From contig NZ_CP030053.1 in NCBI RefSeq assembly GCF_004114955.1, positions 1,984,001 through 2,048,000 on the forward strand: a stretch of 64,000 bases of DNA, in the 5' to 3' direction. Source of the DNA: Bradyrhizobium guangzhouense. Its GTDB lineage: Bacteria > Pseudomonadota > Alphaproteobacteria > Rhizobiales > Xanthobacteraceae. A program made the translations under genes and the position numbers. Below the pieces are notes generated by a model. The model was not told the DNA's origin. It made no database searches and was given only the letters and a program-made list of their open reading frames with translations. This document shows, one piece after another, positions 38,106 through 45,297 of this stretch; position 1 is the first letter of the stretch; each line of letters begins with the position of its first letter.

Positions 38106-38990
38106 CTAGTACCCCCGGCCCCACCAGTAGCAGAAGCGCTCGACATTGGCGGCCAGGCTGGCCTCGTAATTCGCCCACTTCTCGTATTTCGGCAGCTTCA
38201 CTTCCTTCATCGCGGTGTCGAAGCATTTGCCGGCATCGGCCGCCTTCTTCACCTCGGTGGAGAGATCCTCCATGTAGGCGATGTCGTCCGCGACGTCCTT
38301 CTTGGTGCCGAGCCGGCCGCCGGCGTAGGGATGGCCCGGGATCATGCGCTCCCAGTCGAGCGCGGCCAGCTTCTTCAGCGAAGCGATATATTCCAGCGGC
38401 GAGGCGTTATCAGGAATGTTGCGGAACTGGACGCTCTCGATCGGCGCGAAGTCGACGACGAAGACGAGCTTCTCCTTCGGCAGCCGCATCACCAATGAAT
38501 TGTCGGAATGGTTGCGGCCGACATAGTCGAGCTCCAGCGTGGTGCCGCCGAGCTTGATGATCTTCTGGTCGTCGACCACCTGGTCCGGCATCACGATATC
38601 GGCCAGCAGCGCGTTCTGCTTCTTCAATTCGAGCAGCCGCTCCTTGGTGCGGCGATGCGCGATGAAGGTGGCGCCGAGGTCCTTGAACGGCTGGCCGCCG
38701 GCGATGTGGTCGTAATGGTGATGGCTGTAGATGACGTATTTGATCGGCTGGTCGGTAACGGCCTTGATCGCGTCGATATAGGGTTTTGCCGGCCGCAAAT
38801 AGGAGATCGGATCGGTCGCGATCACGCCTTTCGGCGTCACCACGAACATCGACTGATGGCCGCCATAACGGAAGATGTAGACGTTGTCGGTGCCGTCGAC
38901 CTTTCTGGTCGAGGTCTGTGGCGGCGTCTGCGCGAATGCTGAACCGGTCAAGAGGGCCGCGAGAACGGCAATGCAAGATAATGCTTTCAT
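38106..38990 (-). CDS. Secreted metallo-beta-lactamase-fold hydrolase
   Basis: This 294-residue protein has a Sec signal peptide (about residues 1-20, ending AFAQ) and an MBL core. The zinc motif is HHHYDH at residues 90-95, followed by YVGRNHSDNSLVM and WERMIPGHPYAGG with further His ligands. The fold acts on beta-lactams, thioesters, phosphodiesters or similar; the substrate cannot be assigned. The start at 38990 puts the signal peptide first; an ATG at 39041 would add 17 basic residues. Confidence 0.88.
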   Translation of the reverse strand: MKALSCIAVLAALLTGSAFAQTPPQTSTRKVDGTDNVYIFRYGGHQSMFVVTPKGVIATDPISYLRPAKPYIDAIKAVTDQPIKYVIYSHHHYDHIAGGQPFKDLGATFIAHRRTKERLLELKKQNALLADIVMPDQVVDDQKIIKLGGTTLELDYVGRNHSDNSLVMRLPKEKLVFVVDFAPIESVQFRNIPDNASPLEYIASLKKLAALDWERMIPGHPYAGGRLGTKKDVADDIAYMEDLSTEVKKAADAGKCFDTAMKEVKLPKYEKWANYEASLAANVERFCYWWGRGY

Positions 38991-39401
38991 CTCTGGCTTT
39001 CTGAAAAATGGACGGCGGGGAAGATGGAGATTCTCCCTCACACAAACGCTGCGGAAAGGGATTTATTCCGTGCTCCCACGCGGTCAGTCTGTCGCGGAAC
39101 AGCTGTGCAAATGTGATCCCGGGGGACATCGATCCCGCTTGACAGTTTTATGTCACGGGAGGAGCATGCCTGTGGTCGCGATCAGCGCGACGCGTAACGT
39201 CCACACCTCATGAGCAAGGGGAGGTCTATGACTCCACCTCCGCAAATCCAGCCGCGTTAAGTGCGATGGAGCTCGTTCGGACTATCGCATAGCGGCAGAA
39301 ACCGCGAACGGCACGCCGGGTCAAGGTTTAGTGGGCTGCAGTCAGTAAGGCAGAGCCCCTACCTACCCGGCGCTGTGCGTTTTTGCGATCTGCCTCGAGG
39401 G
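38991..39401. other. Gene-free gap between two minus-strand genes
   Basis: No supported gene is present in 410 bases. Two very short frames are seen on the plus strand: a 15-codon frame (39165-39212) behind a perfect GGGAGGAG site, overlapping by ATGA a short Pro-rich frame. They are too short to call. No terminator or clear promoter was found. Confidence 0.5.
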
Positions 39402-40025
39402 CTACGCCTTCTTCTGCACGCCGAAGAGATCACCGAGCCATTGATAGTAGAGCGGCTGCTTGTCGCGCAGCGTGGCCCGGTTGTTCGGTGGACGGTCGAC
39501 ATTGCCCCAGAGATAGAGGCTGCCCGTCACCGCGAAGTACTCCTGCACATTCTTCAGCACATAGGCATCAGGCGGATAGAGCTCGTTCTGCTTGGCGATG
39601 CCGTAGAAGCGGACCAGATCCGGATTTTGCAGTGCGCCCGGCAGGACGCGAAAATGATAGGCGTGGAGCAGCTCGTGCAGCAGCACCGGCTTCTCCGGCG
39701 CATCGACCGCTGCGTCGATCGTGACGCCCGCGTCTTTGGAGGAGAAGTGCCCGCCACCGTCACCGTGTCCGGGCTTGACCACGACCGGCTGGCTCCTGAA
39801 GAAGGTCAGGATCTCGGGCTTCGCGCCGCATTCGACGACGATGTCGATCTGGTGCTTCAGCGATGCGACGACATCCTTGATGTCAGGCTGGCCTTGCGCG
39901 GCACTGATGTCGACCGCGATGCCGCGATAAAGGAAGGGCGGCCCGCTCTGTGCGTTCGCTGCCGGCGTGCCGAGCAGGAGCGCAGCCCCCGCAAGCACGA
40001 GCGCGCGCCGATCGAGATCCGTCAT
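39402..40025 (-). CDS. Secreted HEXXH zincin-like metallopeptidase
   Basis: This 207-residue protein begins with a signal peptide (MTDLDRRALVLAGAALLLGTP, cleavage about residue 27 at ANA) and contains HELLH at residues 117-121 inside VLLHELLHAYHF. The zinc third ligand is probably the Glu in NVQEYFAVTGS about 50 residues downstream. The family is not certain: it resembles small secreted zincins of the anthrax lethal factor-like group. Substrate unknown. A longer frame to 40178 reads through the tandem repeat and is not credible. Confidence 0.72.
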   Translation of the reverse strand: MTDLDRRALVLAGAALLLGTPAANAQSGPPFLYRGIAVDISAAQGQPDIKDVVASLKHQIDIVVECGAKPEILTFFRSQPVVVKPGHGDGGGHFSSKDAGVTIDAAVDAPEKPVLLHELLHAYHFRVLPGALQNPDLVRFYGIAKQNELYPPDAYVLKNVQEYFAVTGSLYLWGNVDRPPNNRATLRDKQPLYYQWLGDLFGVQKKA

Positions 40026-40108
40026 GTGATGCCCCCGAATTCCGGCCGCCAATCTTGCATGGCTTTGGGACATTGGCCATGACGGGGTTCCATCACGTTT
40101 GCGTCGTG

Positions 40109-40144
40109 GGAAATGCCGAAGGAAATGCCAAAGGAAATGCCAAG
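40109..40144. repeat. Three tandem 12-bp units
   Basis: GGAAATGCCGAA, GGAAATGCCAAA and GGAAATGCCAAG occur head to tail in the gap between the zincin and the MscS-type gene. Three copies of 12 bases; function unknown. The unit length is near a helical turn plus two, so it could be a spacing element or simple slippage. Confidence 0.55.
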
Positions 40145-40268
40145 AGATGGCCGCCTGATCGGCAAATTTCCGACACATGACCGGGGCGAATAGCCCCGAT
40201 CCGACATGACGCAGTGCTTCGCGCGGTCCCGATTCCGCCGGCGCATTTCATTTATTTGGGGAATCCGC

Positions 40269-42608
40269 GTGTCGCACAAGCTTGCCTCGGCGCTTCTCGC
40301 AGCGCTCTTCCTCGCCATCTCGTCGCTCTCCGTGGCCCGCGCCGGTACGGCTGTGCCTGCCGTCGGAAGCGGGGCCACACTGTCGCCTGACGAGGCGAGG
40401 CGGGCCCTGGATACGCTCCAGGACGACAAGAAGCGTGCGCAAATGATCGATACGTTGCGCGCGATCGCCAATGCGTCCGGTCCGCAGCAGGCAGCACCGC
40501 CTGCGGCAGAGTCGAAATCGCCGATCCCGCTCTCGGCCGATGGCCTCGGCGCACAGCTCTTGCTCACGGTGTCCGAACAGATCGGCGAGATTTCGCGCGA
40601 TGTCGCCGATGTGGCACGCACGCTCACGCATTTCTGGGCGTTCTACTACTGGATCGTCCGGACAGCTAACGACCCTGATGCCTACAATCTCCTGATCGAG
40701 ATCGGCTGGAAGCTTGCGCTGGTGTTCGGCTGTGCGCTCGCGGCCGAGTGGGTCGGCGTCCGCCTGATCCGGCGCCCGGTCGCTTTCCTCGAGGGGCGCG
40801 TGCCGCAGGCGGGCCGCCTGCCGGTGCAGGCACTGCCCATTGCCGATCCACCGTCATCGGTCGTCGATGTCACGCCCGCTCCCGAATTGCACAAGCGCCG
40901 GCACAGCCTTGCGTATGTCTGGCAGCTGTTGCTGCGGCTGCCCTTCGTGCTGGGACGACTGCTGTTCGAACTGTTACCGGTCATCGTGTTCCTTGGCATC
41001 TCGACCGCGTTGCTCGGAACGGAGATCGGCGATCCCGCCACCGTTCGTCTCGTGATCCTTGCGGTCGTCAACGCCTACGCGTTCTCGCGCGGGCTCATCT
41101 GCGTCATCCGCGCTCTGGCCGGACCCTTCGGCCTGTTTCCGGTGCGCGCCGAGACCGCGGCCTATGTCGAGATCTGGGCGCGCCGCATCGTCGGCGTCGC
41201 GGTATCAGGCATTGCGTTTGCCAATGTGGCGCTGTTGCTCGGCCTGCATCGTGCCGGCTACGCCGCGCTCATTCGCATGGTCATGCTGGTCGTGCATCTC
41301 TTTGTCGTCGTCATCATCCTGCAATGCCGCCGCCAGGTCGCCGACGCCATCCGTGCGCCTGCGGACCGGCAGGGGATCGCGGCGCGTCTGCGCAACCGCA
41401 TCGCCGGCGGCTGGCATTATCTGGCAATCGCGCTCGATCTGGCGCTATGGGCGGTCTGGGCGCTCAACATCCACAACGGCTATTCGCTGCTTCTGCAATA
41501 TTTCGTCGGCACGGTCGCGGTGGTGCTGATCACGCGGATCGCCATCATGGTGACGCTGAGCCTGATCGACCGCGGCTTTCGCATCCGGCCCGAGATCCTG
41601 CAGCGTTTTCCGGGGCTGGAGATCCGCGCCAACCGCTATCTGCCGCTGCTGCGCAAGATCGTCTCCGGCGTGATCGCCTTCATCGGCTTCGTCGCCGTGC
41701 TCGAGGTCTGGGGCGTCGATGCCATCGTCTGGTTCTATGGCGGCCAGATCGGCAGCCGGTTGCTCTCGGCGGTGGCGACGATCGGCGTCGCCGTCTTCAT
41801 CGCAGCCGCGATCTGGGAAGCCAGCAATGCGCTGCTGGATCGCCAGATCAACACGCTGTCGCGCGACGGACATTATGCCCGCGCCGCGCGCCTGCGGACG
41901 TTCCAGCCGATGCTGCGCACGGCGCTTTTGTGCCTCATCGCCACCGTGGTCGGCCTCACCGCGCTCAGTGAGATCGGCGTCAATGTCGCGCCGCTGCTCG
42001 CCGGCGCCGGCATCGTCGGCATTGCCATCGGCTTCGGCTCGCAGAAGCTGGTGCAGGACCTCATCACCGGCCTGTTCCTGCTTTTGGAGAATACGGTGCA
42101 GGTCGGAGACACCGTCAGCGTGTCGGGGCTCTCGGGCGTGGTCGAGAACGTCTCGATCCGCACCATCCGCCTGCGCGCCGGCGACGGCGCCGTGCACATC
42201 GTGCCGTTCAGCGCGGTGACGACCATCACCAATGCCAGCCGCGGCGCCGGCAATGCCTCCGTCAGCATCAATGTCGCCTACAAGGAGGACACGGACCGCG
42301 CCGGCCAGATCCTCAAGGACATCGTCGAGGAGATGCGCCGCGAGACCGAATTCCGCCCGCTGATCCGCGGCGACCTCGAGCTCTGGGGCATCGACAAGGT
42401 CGATGGCGCCATGGTCTCGATCGTCGGCCAGATCCGCTGCACCGAGGCCGGCCGCTGGCCGGTCCAGCGCGAATTCAACCGCCGCATGAAGCAGCGCTTC
42501 CAGCAGAACGGCATCGAGGTCGCATCCGCAACCCAGACGATTCTGATGCATGTCGCGCCGACGGCCGATGTCGCCGCCAGCCTGACGCCGAGACGGGCGG
42601 CGGGATAG
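40269..42608 (+). CDS. Large MscS-type mechanosensitive channel
   Basis: This 779-residue protein has a signal peptide (about 1-25, ending VARA), a periplasmic linker, about ten membrane helices and a C-terminal MscS domain. The pore region is LLAGAGIVGIAIGFGSQKLVQDLITGLFLLLENTVQVGDTVSV, and the beta domain follows. Such multi-helix forms are larger than MscS itself and release solutes on osmotic downshock. I chose GTG 40269, with GGGGAA before it, because it puts the signal peptide first; ATG 40206 would add 21 residues. Confidence 0.87.
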   Translation: MSHKLASALLAALFLAISSLSVARAGTAVPAVGSGATLSPDEARRALDTLQDDKKRAQMIDTLRAIANASGPQQAAPPAAESKSPIPLSADGLGAQLLLTVSEQIGEISRDVADVARTLTHFWAFYYWIVRTANDPDAYNLLIEIGWKLALVFGCALAAEWVGVRLIRRPVAFLEGRVPQAGRLPVQALPIADPPSSVVDVTPAPELHKRRHSLAYVWQLLLRLPFVLGRLLFELLPVIVFLGISTALLGTEIGDPATVRLVILAVVNAYAFSRGLICVIRALAGPFGLFPVRAETAAYVEIWARRIVGVAVSGIAFANVALLLGLHRAGYAALIRMVMLVVHLFVVVIILQCRRQVADAIRAPADRQGIAARLRNRIAGGWHYLAIALDLALWAVWALNIHNGYSLLLQYFVGTVAVVLITRIAIMVTLSLIDRGFRIRPEILQRFPGLEIRANRYLPLLRKIVSGVIAFIGFVAVLEVWGVDAIVWFYGGQIGSRLLSAVATIGVAVFIAAAIWEASNALLDRQINTLSRDGHYARAARLRTFQPMLRTALLCLIATVVGLTALSEIGVNVAPLLAGAGIVGIAIGFGSQKLVQDLITGLFLLLENTVQVGDTVSVSGLSGVVENVSIRTIRLRAGDGAVHIVPFSAVTTITNASRGAGNASVSINVAYKEDTDRAGQILKDIVEEMRRETEFRPLIRGDLELWGIDKVDGAMVSIVGQIRCTEAGRWPVQREFNRRMKQRFQQNGIEVASATQTILMHVAPTADVAASLTPRRAAG

Positions 42609-42610
42609 TC

Positions 42611-42716
42611 CCGTCATTCCGGAGCGCGACGAAGTCGCGAGCCCGGAATCCATTCATCCACCAACTCTGCCGCACGATGGATTCCGGGCTCGTCCTCCGG
42701 GCGCCCCGGAACGACG
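42611..42716. repeat. Long inverted intergenic repeat
   Basis: A 15-bp perfect inverted pair (GAGCCCGGAATCCAT at 42639-42653 and its complement at 42677-42691) lies inside an outer imperfect pair CGTCATTCCGG / CCGGAACGACG. It is the type of mosaic repeat common in rhizobial genomes. It separates the channel gene from the malic enzyme. Confidence 0.7.
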
Positions 42717-42863
42717 AAGGTAGAGAGCAACCCGCGGATCATCAGCGAAAGTCTCGCTGCGGTGCGAGATCACAATCACCGTCCAGGGGGCAACGTCCTT
42801 GATCTCAGGGGGACGCTGGCCGACAATGCCGCCCCTTTTATAAGAAACTCCCTGGGGGAATTC

Positions 42864-44516
42864 GTGAATAGACCTGCTCGGGTCAGCGCCCATTCGACAT
42901 CGTCCGATTCCGCGCAAGGCATGACGCTGCTGCGCGACCCCCTGCTCAACAAGGGCACGGCCTTCACGGAAGCCGAGCGCGCCGCGCGCGGCCTGCGCGG
43001 CCTGCTGCCGCCTTGCGTGCTGACGATCGAAGCGCAGGTCGAGCGCGTGCTGATCAATCTGCGTTCGCTGCCGACGGACCTGGAAAAATATGTCGCGCTG
43101 AATGCGCTGCATGACCGCAACGAGGCGCTGTTCTTCCGCGTCGTCGTCGACAATATCGACGAGATCCAGCCGATCATCTACACGCCGACGGTCGGGCTCG
43201 CCTGCCAGAAATACGGCCTGATCTTCCAGCGCCCGCGCGGCATGTTCATCTCCTCGCACGATCGCGGCCAGATCGCCGAGATCCTGAAGAACTGGCCGTA
43301 TCCGGCCAAGTTGATCGTCGTCACCGATGGCGAGCGCATTTTGGGACTTGGCGACCTCGGTGCCAACGGCATGGGGATTCCCGTCGGCAAGCTGTCGCTC
43401 TATTCGGCCTGCGCCGGCGTGCATCCCGAGCTGTGCCTGCCCATCGTGCTCGACGTCGGCACCTCCAACGAGGAGCTGCTGAGCGATCCCTATTATCTCG
43501 GTCTGCGCGAGCGGCGGCTCACGGGCGAAGCCTATGACAGCTTCGTCGACGAGTTCATGACCGCCGCGCGAAAGACCTTCCCGGGCGTGCTGATCCAGTT
43601 CGAGGATTTCGCCAACCATTCCGCGTTCAAGCTGCTGCACAAATACCGGGACGAGACCTGCGTCTTCAACGACGACATCCAGGGCACCGCGGCGGTCGCG
43701 CTTGCCGGCCTGTTCTCGGCGCTGAAGGTGAATGGTGGCAAGCTGAGAGACCAGCGCATCCTGTTCCTCGGCGCGGGCGAGGCGGCGACCGGCATCGCCG
43801 ACCTCGTCGTCTCCGCCATGATGGCGGAGGGCGCAACGGAAGCCGAGGCGCTCCGCCGCAACTGGCTGGTGGATTCCCGCGGCCTCGTCGTGAGCGGCCG
43901 CGACGGCCTCTCCGGCCACAAGCTCCGCTATGCCCACACCGATCAGGCGCCGATCGCCGACTTCCTGACCGCGATCAGGACGCTGAGGCCCACGGCGATC
44001 ATCGGCGTTGCCGCGGTCGGCGGCGCCTTTACCCCAGAGGTGCTCAAGGCGATGGCCGAGCTCAACGAGCAGCCGATCGTGTTCGCGCTGTCCAACCCGA
44101 CCTCGAAGGCTGAATGCTCGGCCGAGGATGCCTATCGCTACACCGAGGGTCGTGCGCTGTTTGCCTGCGGCAGTCCCTATGACCCGGTGACGCTCAACGG
44201 CCGCACCTTCGTGCCGCGCCAGGGCAACAATTCCTACATCTTCCCCGGCGTCGGCCTCGGCGTCATCGCCAGCCGCTCGCGGCTCGTGACCGACGAGATG
44301 TTCATGGCAGCCGCTCATACGCTTGCCAATTGTGTCGGCAAGGAGGATCTCGATCAGGGCAGCCTGTATCCGGCGCTGCCGCGCATCCGCGAAGTCTCGG
44401 CCCGCATTGCGGCCGCCGTGGCCGATGTCGCCTTTCAGCGCGGGCTCGCCGACGGACCCGCGCCCAACGACGTCAAGGCCCTGGTCCAGTCGCAGATGTA
44501 CGAGCCGAAATACTGA
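42864..44516 (+). CDS. maeA: NAD-dependent malic enzyme
   Basis: This 550-residue enzyme oxidatively decarboxylates malate to pyruvate. Motifs: FNPLLNKGTAFTEAER-type start DPLLNKGTAF, YTPTVGLACQKYG, VTDGERILGLGDLGANGMGIPVGKLSLYSACAGV, FEDFANHSAFKLL, FNDDIQGTAAVALAGL and the Rossmann LFLGAGEAATGIADLV. The N-terminal 'malic' and C-terminal NAD domains are full length. I chose GTG 42864, preceded by GGGGGAA, since it gives the usual length; ATG 42762 would add 34 residues. In rhizobia malic enzymes feed acetyl-CoA formation from C4 acids. Confidence 0.93.
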   Translation: MNRPARVSAHSTSSDSAQGMTLLRDPLLNKGTAFTEAERAARGLRGLLPPCVLTIEAQVERVLINLRSLPTDLEKYVALNALHDRNEALFFRVVVDNIDEIQPIIYTPTVGLACQKYGLIFQRPRGMFISSHDRGQIAEILKNWPYPAKLIVVTDGERILGLGDLGANGMGIPVGKLSLYSACAGVHPELCLPIVLDVGTSNEELLSDPYYLGLRERRLTGEAYDSFVDEFMTAARKTFPGVLIQFEDFANHSAFKLLHKYRDETCVFNDDIQGTAAVALAGLFSALKVNGGKLRDQRILFLGAGEAATGIADLVVSAMMAEGATEAEALRRNWLVDSRGLVVSGRDGLSGHKLRYAHTDQAPIADFLTAIRTLRPTAIIGVAAVGGAFTPEVLKAMAELNEQPIVFALSNPTSKAECSAEDAYRYTEGRALFACGSPYDPVTLNGRTFVPRQGNNSYIFPGVGLGVIASRSRLVTDEMFMAAAHTLANCVGKEDLDQGSLYPALPRIREVSARIAAAVADVAFQRGLADGPAPNDVKALVQSQMYEPKY

Positions 44517-44889
44517 CGCCTGATGACTTTTGATTGACTCGATCTGGCGGCTGGCTCGGTCACCTCTCCGGCTTGCTTGCGGGCGAGCATAGGCCGCCTT
44601 TGGCGGCCGTCTCTTAAGAACGTCGAAGCGAAGCTTCGACTATGGCGCCCGGGCGATGCGAAGCATCGTCCCGCGCGCCGGGTGAGGGCTCTATCCTCCG
44701 GGGGAGCGTCCCGTTGCGGAGAAACCCTCTCCCCAACCCCCCGCAAGCGGGGGAGGGGGCGCACGGCAAATGAGACCCAACCTCATCAGGCCTACGAACG
44801 ATTCCGCCTCAGCCGGAATCGCAATTGTCCGCCGCGGCCTGATGTGCGACGCTCCGTAGCATTACAAGAATCTCAACAGGTAAGCCGCC
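44517..44889. repeat. Hairpin-rich intergenic repeat region
   Basis: No gene is present in 370 bases. Hairpins include GGCCGCC-TTT-GGCGGCC (44592-44608), GTCGAAGC-GAA-GCTTCGAC (44622-44640), CGATGC-GAA-GCATCG (44654-44668) and a G/C-rich arm pair near 44726-44760. Two of these carry the mini-hairpin core GCGAAGC. The last 120 bases hold the BlaI promoter region; an ATTACA half-site-like sequence occurs near 44859. Confidence 0.65.
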
Positions 44890-45297
44890 ATGGACGATCG
44901 TTTGCCCGACCTGGGCGATCTCGAGCACGAGGTCATGCAGATAGTATGGGCCCATGGGCCGGTCACGGCCGAAATCGTGCGCGAGCGTCTGTCGCGGCGT
45001 CTGAAGGAATCGACGGTGCGAACGGTGCTGCGCCGCCTGGAAGAAAAAGGCTATGCTCGCCACACGGTTGACGGACGCACCTACGTCTACCAAGCCACCG
45101 AGGCGCGCGCCCGGGTCGCGGCCAAGGCGGTGCAGCGCATCGTCGATTGGTTCTGCAATGGCTCGATGGAGGAGGTCCTCGTCGGCATGGTGGACAACGC
45201 GATGCTCGACCAGCAGCAATTGCGCGCGCTGGCGGACCAGGTCGCCAAGGCGAAGAAGGCGAGGGGAGTAAAAAAGAATGATCGCAGCTCTGGCTGA
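44890..45297 (+). CDS. BlaI/MecI/CopY-family repressor
   Basis: This 135-residue winged-helix repressor (LPDLGDLEHEVMQIVWAHGPVTAEIVRERL, then LKESTVRTVLRRLEEKGYARHTVDGRTYVYQ) is of the Penicillinase_R type. BlaI-class proteins dimerise through their C-terminal helices and are cleaved or released when the BlaR1-type partner senses a ligand. Its stop overlaps the M56 gene by 20 bases. The pair is a typical BlaI-BlaR1 arrangement, but no beta-lactamase gene lies beside it. Confidence 0.93.
   Translation: MDDRLPDLGDLEHEVMQIVWAHGPVTAEIVRERLSRRLKESTVRTVLRRLEEKGYARHTVDGRTYVYQATEARARVAAKAVQRIVDWFCNGSMEEVLVGMVDNAMLDQQQLRALADQVAKAKKARGVKKNDRSSG

Noticed and set aside
39165..39212. 15-codon frame with GGGAGGAG site
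   Set aside because: Too short, with no conserved or hydrophobic pattern. The good ribosome site alone is not enough.
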